A stretch of 64,000 bases of DNA from Herbaspirillum rhizosphaerae. GTDB lineage: Bacteria; Pseudomonadota; Gammaproteobacteria; Burkholderiales; Burkholderiaceae_D. The stretch covers positions 62,001-126,000 of the forward strand of contig NZ_LFLU01000012.1 in assembly GCF_001189965.1 (NCBI RefSeq), written 5' to 3'. The notes beneath the pieces were generated by a model. It did no database searches. It worked only from the letters and a program-made list of their open reading frames with translations, and was not told the DNA's origin. Shown here one piece after another: positions 44,673-55,429 of the stretch (the first letter of the stretch is position 1; every line of letters begins with the position of its first letter). The translations under genes and the position numbers were made by a program.

Positions 44673-45227
44673 CTATTCGCCCTTTTGCGGCTGCGCGATG
44701 GTGCGCAGTTGGAAACGACCGTCGTTATTGAACAACCAGGTCTCGGACAACTCGATGCGACCGTTGCTCAGCAAGGCGACCGGCGGCTTGGGGAAAGGCG
44801 CGGTATTGCGCAAGGTCGCCAGCGCGGTGGCTTCCGTGGTCTTGTCCTTGTTGGTGCGGATGATCTCGCTGCGCACCAGGTTGCCGTCCTTGTCGACCAC
44901 ATACTTGATCACGATCACCGAGCGCAGCAGCGCCTGCGGCCTTTCGATGTGCACCTTGGTGGAATTGACGCGCGAGATGCGCTGGGCCAGATCGGTCTTG
45001 TAATCGTCCAGCGAATTGGCCGTCGAGGTGCCGTCGGGCGTGGTCTTGACCTGCTCGATGATGTCTTTGGCGGTGGCGTCGCGGTTGGCTTGCGTATCGG
45101 GCTTTTGCACCGTGCAGGCAGCCACCAGCCCGGCGCCGAGCGCCGCTGCAATCCTGATCGCTGTTTTGCCTGTTCTGTTCAAGAGGGCCGCCTGTCGAAT
45201 AAGCTGAAAGTCACGTTTCCTCGACAT
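44673..45227 (-). CDS. TonB-C-terminal-like lipoprotein
   Basis: 184 residues from ATG at 45225-45227. A lipobox GLVAAC lies at about residues 27-32. The C-terminal part (ERPQALLRSVIVIKYVVDKDGNLVRSEIIRTNKDKTTEATALATLRNTAPFPKPP) has the beta-strand/helix pattern of TonB C-terminal domains used by energy-transducing proteins. There is no proline-rich linker, so it is probably an envelope-assembly protein rather than a TonB motor subunit. No ExbB/ExbD gene is near. The start is weakly supported by its ribosome site. Confidence 0.7.
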   Translation of the reverse strand: MSRKRDFQLIRQAALLNRTGKTAIRIAAALGAGLVAACTVQKPDTQANRDATAKDIIEQVKTTPDGTSTANSLDDYKTDLAQRISRVNSTKVHIERPQALLRSVIVIKYVVDKDGNLVRSEIIRTNKDKTTEATALATLRNTAPFPKPPVALLSNGRIELSETWLFNNDGRFQLRTIAQPQKGE

Positions 45228-45486
45228 TAGACCATACAGGACGCGCAATTCGTTCCGGTATATTTGCAAACGATTGTTGCCGGCAATTTGCCCTGCAATA
45301 TTGCCGGCGAAACATCTCCGGAAGCACCTGCGGATACTTGGCAAACTGACCTCATCCATAACCTGATCCTATAGGTGGAATCCACTCCATATATAACACC
45401 GCAAGTGTCATCCAGCTGTCATATTTGCTACGTAATATCCGCTCACTTTCTGGCCGAACCCGGCATAGTCTCCACGAAAGAATGTG

Positions 45487-46641
<1,155 letters not shown>

Positions 46642-46646
46642 GCCGC

Positions 46647-48413
46647 ATGAGCACCTCCATCCAGACCACCGCGCTGCCCGAGCCCGCCATGACGACGACG
46701 CCCGCAGCCGCCAATTCCACCGCCGCCACAGCGAAGCCGCTGAAGGCGCTCAATCTCGATGCCCTGACGTCGGGCGGCCTGAAGTATTTTCTGCTGGCGC
46801 TGCTGATGCTCGCCCTGGCGCTGCCGCTGGCGGCAGTGCTGGGACAGGCCCTGTTCGATCACGGCGGCGCCTGGGCCGGCATGGCGCCCTGGAGCAAGCT
46901 GGTCGCCAATCCCAACTTCTTCCCCATGGTAGCGCGCAGCGTCGGCGTGTCTGCCGCGACGGCGTTGCTGGTGGTGCCGCTGGCCTATCTGTTCGCCTAC
47001 GGCCTGCAACGCACCCTGGCGCCGTTCAAGGGCCTGTGGCGCGCCATCGCCCTGCTGCCGCTGCTGGCGCCCTCGCTGCTGCCCGGCATTGCGCTGATCT
47101 ACCTGTTCGGCAATCAGGGGCTGTTCAAGGAATGGATGAACGGCAGCATCTACGGTTTCTGGGGCATCCTGCTGGGCGAAGCCTTCTATACCTTCCCGCA
47201 CGCCCTGATGATTCTGCTGTCGGCGCTGTCGCTGGCCGATGCGCGCCTGTACGACGCCGCCTCGGCGATGGGAGCCAACAGCTGGAAAACCTTCCGCACC
47301 GTGACCTTGCCGGCCACGCGCTACGGCATCTTCGGCGCCTTCTGCCTGGTCTTCACGCTGACCATCACCGACTTCGGCGTACCGAAGATCGTCGGCGGCG
47401 CCTTCAGCGTGCTGGCGGTGGAAGCCTACAAGGCGGTGGTCGGCCAGCAGCAGTTCGACCGCGGCGCGCTGATCGGTTTGCTGCTGCTGATTCCTGCATT
47501 GCTGACTTTCTTCATCGACGGCTGGCTGCAGAAACGCCAGCGCGCGCAAATGAGCAGCCGCGCCGAAGTGCTGGTGCCGCGCCGGCAATGGCGTCGCGAT
47601 AGTGTCTACACGCTGATCCTCATCCTGATCAGCGGCGCGCTGCTGATGATGATCGCGGTGGCCGTCGGCGCCTCGCTGGTGAAGCTGTGGCCGTACAACC
47701 TGAAGCTGACGCTGATGCACTACGACTTCGACAACATGGACGGCGGCGGCTGGCTGGCCTACTGGAACAGTCTGCGCCTGGCCATCGGCACCAGCATCGT
47801 CGGCACCGCCGTCATTTTCACCGGCGCCTGGCTGATGGAAAAAACGCGTTCCAACCGCCTGCTGGACACCTCGCTGCGCTTTCTGGCCTTTCTGCCGATG
47901 GCGGTGCCGGGACTGGTGCTGGGGCTGGGCTTCGTGTTCTTCTTCAACCACCCGGCCAATCCGCTGAACTTCCTCTACGGCAGCATGACGATCCTGGTGC
48001 TGTGTTCGGTGATGCACTTCTACACCACTGCGCATCTGACCGCCGTCACGGCCTTGAAGCAGATCGATCCCGAATTCGAAGCCGCCTCGGCCTCGCTCAA
48101 GGTGCCGCTGCTGAAGACTTACCTGCGCATCACCGTGCCGCTGTGCCTGCCGGCCGCGCTGGAGATCTTCCGCTACCTGTTCGTGTCGTCGATGACGACG
48201 GTGTCGGCGGTGATTTTCCTCTACAGCCCGAATACTGTGCTAGCGGCGATCGCCGTGCTGAACATGGACGACGCCGGCGATGTCGGCCCCGCCGCCGCCA
48301 TGTCGACGCTGATCCTGCTGACCTCGATTGCCGTGTCGCTGCTGATGCACTGGGGGCTCGGTTACTGGGTGCGGCGCGCCCAGGCCTGGCGCACCGCCGG
48401 CAAAAAGCATTAA
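46647..48413 (+). CDS. aepW: 2-aminoethylphosphonate-type ABC transporter permease (two fused halves)
   Basis: 588 residues with about 12 membrane helices, a duplicated binding-protein-dependent permease. Each half has an EAA-type loop (LYDAASAMGANSWKTFRTV; EAASASLKVPLLKTYLRITV). The N-terminal 45 residues are Ala/Thr/Pro rich and precede the first helix. ATG at 46647 is 5 bp after the ATPase stop. The length and layout fit the iron/phosphonate (PhnU2-like) permeases in which both halves are on one chain. Confidence 0.9.
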   Translation: MSTSIQTTALPEPAMTTTPAAANSTAATAKPLKALNLDALTSGGLKYFLLALLMLALALPLAAVLGQALFDHGGAWAGMAPWSKLVANPNFFPMVARSVGVSAATALLVVPLAYLFAYGLQRTLAPFKGLWRAIALLPLLAPSLLPGIALIYLFGNQGLFKEWMNGSIYGFWGILLGEAFYTFPHALMILLSALSLADARLYDAASAMGANSWKTFRTVTLPATRYGIFGAFCLVFTLTITDFGVPKIVGGAFSVLAVEAYKAVVGQQQFDRGALIGLLLLIPALLTFFIDGWLQKRQRAQMSSRAEVLVPRRQWRRDSVYTLILILISGALLMMIAVAVGASLVKLWPYNLKLTLMHYDFDNMDGGGWLAYWNSLRLAIGTSIVGTAVIFTGAWLMEKTRSNRLLDTSLRFLAFLPMAVPGLVLGLGFVFFFNHPANPLNFLYGSMTILVLCSVMHFYTTAHLTAVTALKQIDPEFEAASASLKVPLLKTYLRITVPLCLPAALEIFRYLFVSSMTTVSAVIFLYSPNTVLAAIAVLNMDDAGDVGPAAAMSTLILLTSIAVSLLMHWGLGYWVRRAQAWRTAGKKH

Positions 48414-48469
48414 AGAAGCACTGATTTTTTTCGTTCGTCGTTTTACTTTTCCACCACAAGAAAGCAACC

Positions 48470-49492
48470 ATGAAACCTACAACCATTCTGAAACTGCTTG
48501 CTTCCGTTCTGGGTGCAGGCGCTCTGCTGTCCGCGCATGCAGCGACCACACTGACTGTCTACACGGCACTGGAAGCCGATCAGATCAAGGCTTATCAGGC
48601 CGAGTTCGAAAAGAGCAATCCGGACATCGAAATCAAATGGGTGCGCGATTCCACCGGCATCGTCACCGCCAAGCTGCTGGCTGAAAAGGCCAATCCTAAG
48701 GCTGACGTGATCTGGGGCCTGGCTGCTTCCAGCCTGGCGATCCTCGACAAGGAAGGCATGCTGACGCCTTACGCGCCGAAGAATCTGGCGGCGATCGAAG
48801 CCAAGTACCGCAGCCCAGCCAATCCGCCGGCATGGGTCGGCATGGACGTCTGGGGTTCGGCCATCTGCTTCAACACGGTCGAAGCGCAAAAGCAAGGCCT
48901 GCCGAAGCCGACTTCGTGGGCTGACCTGACCAAGCCGGTCTACGCAGGCAAGATCGTCATGCCGCATCCGGCCTCTTCCGGCACCGGCTACCTGGACGTC
49001 ACGGCATGGATCCAGATGATGGGCGAAGACAAGGCATGGGCCTACATGGACGCGCTGCACAAGAATATCGGCCAGTACACCCACTCCGGCTCCAAGCCAT
49101 GCAAACAAGCCGCCACCGGCGAATTCCCGATCGGCATCGCGTTTGAATACCGCGCCGTGAAGACCAAGAAGGAAGGCGCGCCTATCGACATCATCCTGCC
49201 GTCGGAAGGCCTGGGCTGGGATCTGGAAGCGACCGCCATCGTCAAGGGCACCAAGAACCTGGACGCCGCCAAGCGCCTGGCTGACTTCTCTGCCAGCAAG
49301 GACGCCATGATGCAATACGAAAAGAACTTCGCCGTTCTGGCCGTTCCCGGCATCGCCAAGCCTGATCCGCTGCTGCCGGCCGACTACGAAAAGCGCCTGA
49401 CCAAGAACGACTTCGTCTGGACCAGCACCAACCGCGACCGCATCCTGACCGAGTGGAGCAAGCGTTACGAAAGCAAGGCTGAAAAGAAGTAA
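48470..49492 (+). CDS. aepX: periplasmic 2-aminoethylphosphonate-type binding protein
   Basis: 340 residues with a signal peptide ending LLSAHA. The mature sequence (TLTVYTALEADQIKAYQAEF, PASSGTGYLDVTAWIQMMGED, IILPSEGLGWDLEATAIVKG) matches the PhnS2/AepX class, a relative of iron and spermidine binders. It captures the ligand and feeds the permease. It is followed by a hairpin and the FAD oxidase gene, which points to an aminophosphonate as the ligand. Confidence 0.9.
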   Translation: MKPTTILKLLASVLGAGALLSAHAATTLTVYTALEADQIKAYQAEFEKSNPDIEIKWVRDSTGIVTAKLLAEKANPKADVIWGLAASSLAILDKEGMLTPYAPKNLAAIEAKYRSPANPPAWVGMDVWGSAICFNTVEAQKQGLPKPTSWADLTKPVYAGKIVMPHPASSGTGYLDVTAWIQMMGEDKAWAYMDALHKNIGQYTHSGSKPCKQAATGEFPIGIAFEYRAVKTKKEGAPIDIILPSEGLGWDLEATAIVKGTKNLDAAKRLADFSASKDAMMQYEKNFAVLAVPGIAKPDPLLPADYEKRLTKNDFVWTSTNRDRILTEWSKRYESKAEKK

Positions 49493-49526
49493 TCAGCGGC
49501 AGTAAATTGCAGTAAGCGAAGCAAAC

Positions 49527-49575
49527 GAGATGAAGCAGGACGGCAGGTTCGTCCGCTTCATCTCCCGATTGTTTT
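49527..49575 (+). terminator. long hairpin after the binding-protein gene
   Basis: GAGATGAAGC (49527-49536) pairs with GCTTCATCTC (49555-49564); an inner GGACG/CGTCC pair extends the stem around a GCAGGTT loop. Only a weak T-rich tail follows. It may be a partial terminator or mRNA stabiliser between aepX and the oxidase gene, explaining higher binding-protein levels. Confidence 0.55.
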
Positions 49576-49669
49576 CATGAACACTCTCCTGCGCATTGAT
49601 TTACGAGAGCGTTCATGCAAACAAACCGGTAACCCGGGTACATCACAGCAAGCGTATTGAGGACATCAG

Positions 49670-50842
49670 ATGGGCAACACCAACAAGGATCATATCGACG
49701 TCGCCGTCGTCGGCTCGGGCATGCTCGGCCTGGCGCACGCCTTCGCCGCAGTCAAACGCGGCCTGCGCGTCGTGGTATTCGAACGCAGTTCGGCGCCGAT
49801 CGGCGCATCGATCCGCAATTTCGGCATGGGCCTGGTCACCGGCCAGCCGCCGGGCGTCATGATCGGCCTGGCCAGGCAAAGCCGCGAACTGTGGCTGCAC
49901 CTGGCGCAGCGCGCCAACTTTAGCGCGCGTGAAGCCGGCACCTTGCTGTTCGCCCGCACCGCGGCCGAACATGCGGTGCTGGAAGAATTCATGATCGTGC
50001 GTGCACGCCAGCACGGCTACGACGTCTCGCTGCTGGAAGGAGCGCAGCTCGAAGCGCTGTACGGCGGCCATTTCCGCCATCATCGCTCCGCCCTGCACGG
50101 CACCCAGGATTTGCAGCTGTATTCGCGCGAAGCGATACCGGCGCTGGTGTGCTATCTGCAATCGCAAGGCGTGCAATTCCATTTCAATACCCTGGTCAAG
50201 GAAGCGCGCGACGGCCATCTGTCGACGACCGCAGGCGAGTTCCGCGCCGAGCGCACCATCGTGTGTTCCGGCCACGATTACCAGACGCTGTTTGCGGACA
50301 AGCTAGGCGAACTGAATCTCAAGGTATGCCGCCTGCAGATGCTGCGCGCGGCATCGCAAGAACGCTTCCCGCTGACGCATGCCGTGCTGACCGGCTTGTC
50401 CTGCACGCATTACGGCGCCTTCTCCGATCTGCCGAGCGCAGCCGGCGTGAATGCTGAAATCGAAGCCAAGTATCCGGTGCTGAACCGTCACGGCATCCAC
50501 CTGCTGGTCAGCCCGACGCCGTATCAGGAACTGATCATCGGCGACTCGCACTACTACGGCGTCGATGCGCCGCCGTTCAACAATGAAGAAATCGACAAGC
50601 TGATGATCGGCCTGGCGGAAGATACCCTGGGCGTGAAACTGAATGTGCTGGAACGCTGGCAAGGCGTGTACGGCAGCAAGGGACCGGGACCGTTCTCGGC
50701 AACGAAGATCGACGACAAGACGACGGTGGTGCTGATGCATACGGGCATCGGCATGAGCGTGGGATTGGGGTTGGGCGAGCGCGTCGTGAGCGCTTTGGTT
50801 GACGGCACGGCGTTGCCGGATCCTGCGGTCGATAAAAACTGA
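49670..50842 (+). CDS. FAD-dependent oxidase, aminophosphonate type (PbfD/TIGR03364-like)
   Basis: 390 residues. The N-terminal dinucleotide fold IDVAVVGSGMLGLAHAFAAVKRG is followed by FERSSAPIGASIRNFGMGLVT. The C-terminal substrate domain resembles glycine/sarcosine-type oxidases (LLVSPTPYQELIIGDSHYY, VVLMHTGIGMSVGLGLGERV). This clade is known to occur with phosphonate transporters and to oxidise 2-aminoethylphosphonate or N-methyl forms to phosphonoacetaldehyde. No phosphonatase or phosphonate lyase is in the window, so the next step must be encoded elsewhere. GAGG precedes the ATG. Confidence 0.88.
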   Translation: MGNTNKDHIDVAVVGSGMLGLAHAFAAVKRGLRVVVFERSSAPIGASIRNFGMGLVTGQPPGVMIGLARQSRELWLHLAQRANFSAREAGTLLFARTAAEHAVLEEFMIVRARQHGYDVSLLEGAQLEALYGGHFRHHRSALHGTQDLQLYSREAIPALVCYLQSQGVQFHFNTLVKEARDGHLSTTAGEFRAERTIVCSGHDYQTLFADKLGELNLKVCRLQMLRAASQERFPLTHAVLTGLSCTHYGAFSDLPSAAGVNAEIEAKYPVLNRHGIHLLVSPTPYQELIIGDSHYYGVDAPPFNNEEIDKLMIGLAEDTLGVKLNVLERWQGVYGSKGPGPFSATKIDDKTTVVLMHTGIGMSVGLGLGERVVSALVDGTALPDPAVDKN

Positions 50843-50881
50843 CGCAACGAATCGCCAACGCAGTTCGCAATTGAAAATACT

Positions 50882-50961
50882 GTCGTCCTGACGAAAGTCA
50901 GGACCCAGCGTCGTATTGACCGTATTCACGACACTGGGTCCCAGCGTACGCTGAGACGACG
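50882..50961. repeat. dispersed three-arm palindromic element, copy 4
   Basis: It starts GTCGTCCTGACGAAAGTCAG and ends GCTGAGACGACGG. It has the GAAA-loop hairpin, the ACCCAGCG/ACACTGGGT middle pair (one change) and the CCAGCGTACGCTGA hairpin, which has a few changes from copy 1. It fills the gap between the oxidase gene and the convergent LysR gene. Confidence 0.78.
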
Positions 50962-50980
50962 GTCATCTTTGCCAGATGTC

Positions 50981-51934
50981 TCAGTCCCGCGCCAACGCCT
51001 CGGCATGCAACCACTTGCCCCTGCGGCACAAGTCATCAGTCACATCCAGCACCAGCCGCTCCACCGCCGCCGCTGCATTCGTCAGCGGAATATTCTTCGA
51101 CGCGCATAAGGCCAGCGTGCGCACCATGCGTTCGCCGCTGATCGGGTAGGCGATCATGTCGCCGCGTTCGATCTCGGACAGCAAGGGCGCCACCGGCAAG
51201 ATGGTCGCGCCGATATCGGCCAGGATTGCCGACTTCAGGATCGCCACCGAGTTGATCTCGATCACGTTTTCCAGCGACATGCCGTGCGAGCGCACCACGT
51301 TTTCGATGCGCGGCCGCACGCCGTGCTGCAAGCCCGGCAGGATCAGCGGCGCCTTGATGGCCTTGGCCAGCGTGACCGATTTGCTCTTGCCTTTTCCTTC
51401 CTTCACACCGTACTGCGAATCGGCGCGGGTGATGTACATCATCTCTTCTTCCACCATTGGCGTGCAGGCAAACGGCGACAGTTGGCCGTCGTCGAACAGC
51501 ACCGCCAGATTGATGCGGCCCGACTTGAGCTGGACGATCAGGTTGCCGGTCAGCTCTTCGGTGAGCAGCAAGGTGATTTCCGGATAGGTGGCGCGAATCG
51601 CCGTCAGCAGCGGCAAGGCCAGCGCACCGGAGACGCTTTGCGGAATGCCCAGCGCGACCGTGCCGGAGGGCTTGTCGTTGGATTGCGCGACCGCCGACTT
51701 GGCGTCGATGACTTGCTTCAGGATCGCTTGCGCGTGTTCGTAAAAGGTTTTGCCGGCGTCGGTGGCGATCACGCCTTGTGCCGAACGATGCAGCAGCTGC
51801 GCTTCCAGCTCTTCTTCCAGCTGGCGGATCTGCTGTGTCAGCGCCGGCTGGGCGATGTGCAGCACGCGCGCTGCGCGCGAGAGCGATCCGTGATCGACGA
51901 TGGCGACGAAATATCTGAGTTGGCGCAATTCCAT
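50981..51934 (-). CDS. LysR-family regulator, Nac/CysB-like
   Basis: 317 residues. The N-terminal helix-turn-helix reads MELRQLRYFVAIVDHGSLSR and AARVLHIAQPALTQQIRQLEEEL, resembling the nitrogen regulator Nac. A long effector domain follows. It is convergent with the aminophosphonate oxidase gene and lies next to a GntR gene on the same strand. Its target may be the cassette or a distant locus; it is not divergent from any gene here. An insertion of Lys/Gly/Ser (VKEGKGKSKSVTLAK) in the effector domain is a small peculiarity. Confidence 0.9.
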   Translation of the reverse strand: MELRQLRYFVAIVDHGSLSRAARVLHIAQPALTQQIRQLEEELEAQLLHRSAQGVIATDAGKTFYEHAQAILKQVIDAKSAVAQSNDKPSGTVALGIPQSVSGALALPLLTAIRATYPEITLLLTEELTGNLIVQLKSGRINLAVLFDDGQLSPFACTPMVEEEMMYITRADSQYGVKEGKGKSKSVTLAKAIKAPLILPGLQHGVRPRIENVVRSHGMSLENVIEINSVAILKSAILADIGATILPVAPLLSEIERGDMIAYPISGERMVRTLALCASKNIPLTNAAAAVERLVLDVTDDLCRRGKWLHAEALARD

Positions 51935-51985
51935 GCAGCTTGTTTCGCAGTCTTAAGTTGTTATTTACATTTACAGAAAATCGTT

Positions 51986-52825
51986 TTACAAACCGGGCCG
52001 GCTGTTGAACATCCGGCTGCGCGCATTTTCGATATGCCCGCGCATGGCGCGCCGCGCGCCCTCGGCGTCTTGCCGCTTGATCAGTTCGAAGATGTTGCGA
52101 TGCTCGTCCATGGCGTCCTGGGTGCGCTTCCAGGGCTGGATGTGCATCAGGTGGCGCAGCATGTTGACGGCGTGGCTGACGTCGTATTCCAGCGTCTTGA
52201 GCACCTGCACGAAGCGCAGGTTGGCAGTGGCCGTGGCGATCGCTTCGTGGAAGGCGAAATCGAAATGGTGGGCGATGCCGCCGACGGCATTCGCTTCTTC
52301 AAAGCCGGTCAGCAGCTCGTCCATGCGCGCCAGGTCGGCCGTACTGCGGCGCAGGGCCGCCATGTAGGCGCACTCCGGCTCGATCACCATGCGCAGCTCA
52401 AGCCCGTTCATGATGTGGCCGATGCGCTCGGACGGCTCCGCATTGGCGGGCTTGCCGGCCAGCTCGGGCTTGTCCATGACGTAGGTGCCGGAACCGCGCC
52501 GCGACTCTACCAGTTGATCTTCGCGCAGACGATCCAGCGCCTGGCGCACGATGGGGCGCGACACGTCGAACAGGGTCGCCAGGTCGTTCTCGGAAGGCAG
52601 GCGGCTGCCGACAGTGATCTTGCCTTCGACGATGGCGTGAAAGAGATTTTCGTAGACCCGTTCGGCGAAACGCTCCTGACGCACCGGTCCCAATCCGGCG
52701 GCGGCCAGCGCCAGCGCATCGGTGGACAGTTGGGCGGCCCGCGTCAACGGCAACGCGGAAGCCCGGATGCTGACAATTTTTGCGTCCGGATTGCGGTCTT
52801 GCTGGTCGCCTGGCGATTTCGGCAT
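51986..52825 (-). CDS. GntR-family regulator, FadR subfamily
   Basis: 279 residues. ATG at 52823-52825 follows AGGAG by 8 bp. After a 55-residue leader, a GntR winged helix (VYENLFHAIVEGKITVGSRL, LATLFDVSRPIVRQALDRL) is followed by the all-helical FCD/FadR C-terminal domain with metal-site-like HFDFAFHEAIATAT and EYDVSHAVN histidines. It is divergent from the SDR-ALDH-SDR-MFS cassette and probably represses it in the absence of a substrate acid or sugar acid. Confidence 0.9.
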   Translation of the reverse strand: MPKSPGDQQDRNPDAKIVSIRASALPLTRAAQLSTDALALAAAGLGPVRQERFAERVYENLFHAIVEGKITVGSRLPSENDLATLFDVSRPIVRQALDRLREDQLVESRRGSGTYVMDKPELAGKPANAEPSERIGHIMNGLELRMVIEPECAYMAALRRSTADLARMDELLTGFEEANAVGGIAHHFDFAFHEAIATATANLRFVQVLKTLEYDVSHAVNMLRHLMHIQPWKRTQDAMDEHRNIFELIKRQDAEGARRAMRGHIENARSRMFNSRPGL

Positions 52826-52944
52826 GGCGCGTCTCCTGTCGGATTTTATGATTACTGCGCATGGTAGCCGATTTCCAGCCGGTCCATAAGTAGGCCTTAT
52901 GCCCCGGCAAAGCCGACTACGCACCGGCCAAGTAGTAATATAAG

Positions 52945-52973
52945 TTGACATCTTTTGATCTGCAACATACATT
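52945..52973 (+). promoter_or_regulatory. sigma70-type promoter of the catabolic cassette
   Basis: A perfect -35 box TTGACA (52945-52950) is followed by a 17-bp spacer and TACATT (52968-52973). Transcription would start near 52980, giving a leader of about 125 bases to the first SDR gene. The GntR protein encoded divergently is the likely repressor. Confidence 0.6.
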
Positions 52974-53104
52974 GAAAGCCAAGCGAGACGGTGGCGGGCT
53001 TTCCGACCATCGTCCATAAAACAAAAACGACAGGAGACAAACGGTCCGGCCCGATGGCTGCGACGGTGATATCTTCTGCCGTCCATTGTTTATCGAAGCC
53101 AACC

Positions 53105-53911
53105 ATGAATCAGCCGCACAATCTGCACAATCTGAATCAGCAGTCCTATCTGCAGCAGTTTTCTCTGAACGGAAAGATTGCCCTCGTCACCGGCGCCGCA
53201 CGCGATATCGGGCTGGAAATTGCACGCGCACTGGCAGGCAGCGGCGCGCACGTGATCCTCAACGGCCGCAATGCCGAGACGCTGGCCGGCGCGGTGCAAA
53301 GCCTGACTGCGCAAGGACTGTCCGCCGCCGCCCTCGCCTTCGACGTGACCGACAAAACCGCCGTCAAGGCGGCCTTTGCGCAGATCGCTGCCCAACACGG
53401 CCGCCTCGACATCCTCGTCAACAATGCCGGCGTGCGCAATCGCAAGCCCCTGCTGGAATTCAGCGACGACGAGATCCACGCCATGCTGGAAACCAACCTG
53501 GTCGCCGGCTACACGCTGTCGCGCGAGGCGGCGCGCCTGATGGTGCCCAACAAGAGCGGCCGCCTGATCACCGTCACCTCGATTGCGGGCCAGATCGCGC
53601 GCTCGGGCGACGCCGTCTACACCGGCGCCAAGGCGGGACTGACCGGCATGATGCGCGCCCTCGCCGCCGAATACGGCCCGCTGGGCATCACCAGCAACGC
53701 GATTGCGCCCGGCGGCGTGGCGACCGAAGCCAACGCCGCCTCGATCGCCGATCCCAAGATCAACGCCCACTTCGCCACGCGCACGCCGCTGGGCCGCTGG
53801 GCGCAGCCGGCTGAAATTGCCGGCGCCGCTGTGTTTCTCGCTTCCAACGCCGCCTCCTACGTCAACGGCCATGTTCTGTACGTAGACGGCGGCATGTCGA
53901 TCGCCATGTAG
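53105..53911 (+). CDS. short-chain dehydrogenase/reductase
   Basis: 268 residues. ATG at 53105 (M-N-Q-P-H-N-L) starts a Gln/Asn-rich leader before the Rossmann fold (LVTGAARDIGLEIARALAG). NNAG, the catalytic serine in TSIAGQ and Y-T-G-A-K (YxxxK) are present, so it is a classical SDR. The look is that of gluconate 5-dehydrogenase or 3-oxoacyl-ACP reductase. It is the first gene of the cassette and 43 bp before the aldehyde dehydrogenase. Confidence 0.92.
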   Translation: MNQPHNLHNLNQQSYLQQFSLNGKIALVTGAARDIGLEIARALAGSGAHVILNGRNAETLAGAVQSLTAQGLSAAALAFDVTDKTAVKAAFAQIAAQHGRLDILVNNAGVRNRKPLLEFSDDEIHAMLETNLVAGYTLSREAARLMVPNKSGRLITVTSIAGQIARSGDAVYTGAKAGLTGMMRALAAEYGPLGITSNAIAPGGVATEANAASIADPKINAHFATRTPLGRWAQPAEIAGAAVFLASNAASYVNGHVLYVDGGMSIAM

Positions 53912-53954
53912 TTATGTCTTCAGTTATGCCTTCACAGAGAGGATCTTCCGAATC

Positions 53955-55388
53955 ATGAAACAGCACTTCATCAACAACCGCTGGACCGCGCCGTCTTCCG
54001 GCGAAAGCATTCCCGTCACCGATCCGTCCGACGGCCAGGTGTTCGAATCGCTGGCGCGCGGCAACGCCGCCGACATCGACGCCGCCGTGCAAGCCGCGCG
54101 CAAGGCCTACGACAACGTCTGGAGTCGCACCAGCGCCGCCGACCGCAGCCGCCTGATGATGAAGTTGTCGCAAAAACTGGCTGAGCATCAGGAAGAACTG
54201 GCGCAACTTGAAGCCCGCGACTGCGGCAAACCCTTCAAGCAGGCGCGCGCCGACGCAGCGGCCATCGTGCGTTATTTCGAGTTCTATGCCGGCGCGGCCG
54301 ACAAGCTGCACGGCGAGACCATCCCGTATCAGACCGGCTATACCGTCCTCACCCTGCGCGAACCGCATGGCGTCACCGCCCACATCGTGCCGTGGAATTA
54401 TCCGATGCAGATCTTCGGCCGCTGCGTCGGCGGCGCGCTGGCAGCGGGCAACACCTGCGTGGTCAAGCCGGCGGAAGACGCCTGCCTGTCGCTGCTGCGC
54501 GTGGCCGAGCTGGCCGCCGAAGTCGGTTTCCCCGAAGGCGTGCTCAACATCGTCACAGGCTACGGCCATGAAGCGGGCGACCTGCTGGTCAAGCATCGCG
54601 ACGTCGACCACGTGTCCTTCACCGGTTCGCCCAATGTCGGCAAGATCGTGGTGCGCGCCGCCGCCGAACATCACACACCGGTCACGCTGGAACTGGGCGG
54701 CAAGTCGCCGCAGGTGGTGTTCGCCGACGCCGATTTCGACGCCATGCTGCCGGTGATCGTCAACGCCATCGTGCAGAATTCCGGGCAGACCTGCTCAGCC
54801 GGCAGCCGCCTGCTGGTGCAGCGCAGCGCTTATGAACAAGTGCTGGAACGCGTCGGCGCCGCCTTCGGCAAATTGCGTGTCGGTTCGGCCGCCATGGACC
54901 TCGACTGCGGTCCGCTGATTCGCAAGACGCAGCAGGAACGCGTGGCCGGTTTCCTGCGCGAAGCGGCCGACAGCAAGATCCCGGTCGTGGCCCAAGGACG
55001 CATCGCCGACGGCGCGCCGGCAGGTGGTTTTTATCAGGCGCCGACCCTGTTGCGCGACGTGCCGTTTCAGCATCGCCTGGCGCAGGAAGAAGTGTTCGGC
55101 CCGGTGCTGGCGGCCATGCCGTTTGAAGACGAAGCCGACGCCATCCGCCTTGCCAACGGTACCGATTTCGGCCTGGTCGCCAGCGTCTGGACGCGCGACG
55201 GCGGACGCCAGATGCGCCTGGCGCGGGCGATCCGCAGCGGACAGGTTTTCATCAACAACTATGGCGCAGGCGGCGGCGTGGAGTTGCCCTTCGGCGGCGT
55301 CAAGGCCAGCGGTCACGGCCGTGAAAAAGGTTTCGAGGCGCTGTATGGCTTCACCGTCCTGAAGACCATCGCCATCAAGCACGATTGA
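53955..55388 (+). CDS. aldehyde dehydrogenase
   Basis: 477 residues. The conserved glutamate in VTLELGGKSPQ and the catalytic cysteine in NSGQTCSAGSR are present. The co-factor motif SFTGSPNVGKIV supports NAD(P)+ use. It most resembles betaine-aldehyde or gamma-aminobutyraldehyde/hydroxymuconic-type dehydrogenases, a broad group. In the cassette it would oxidise an aldehyde produced by one of the two flanking SDRs. It is preceded by GAGAGGATC. Confidence 0.93.
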   Translation: MKQHFINNRWTAPSSGESIPVTDPSDGQVFESLARGNAADIDAAVQAARKAYDNVWSRTSAADRSRLMMKLSQKLAEHQEELAQLEARDCGKPFKQARADAAAIVRYFEFYAGAADKLHGETIPYQTGYTVLTLREPHGVTAHIVPWNYPMQIFGRCVGGALAAGNTCVVKPAEDACLSLLRVAELAAEVGFPEGVLNIVTGYGHEAGDLLVKHRDVDHVSFTGSPNVGKIVVRAAAEHHTPVTLELGGKSPQVVFADADFDAMLPVIVNAIVQNSGQTCSAGSRLLVQRSAYEQVLERVGAAFGKLRVGSAAMDLDCGPLIRKTQQERVAGFLREAADSKIPVVAQGRIADGAPAGGFYQAPTLLRDVPFQHRLAQEEVFGPVLAAMPFEDEADAIRLANGTDFGLVASVWTRDGGRQMRLARAIRSGQVFINNYGAGGGVELPFGGVKASGHGREKGFEALYGFTVLKTIAIKHD

Positions 55389-55429
55389 AATAAAACTGAG
55401 CATCACCTACAACACAACAAGGAGAAGAC

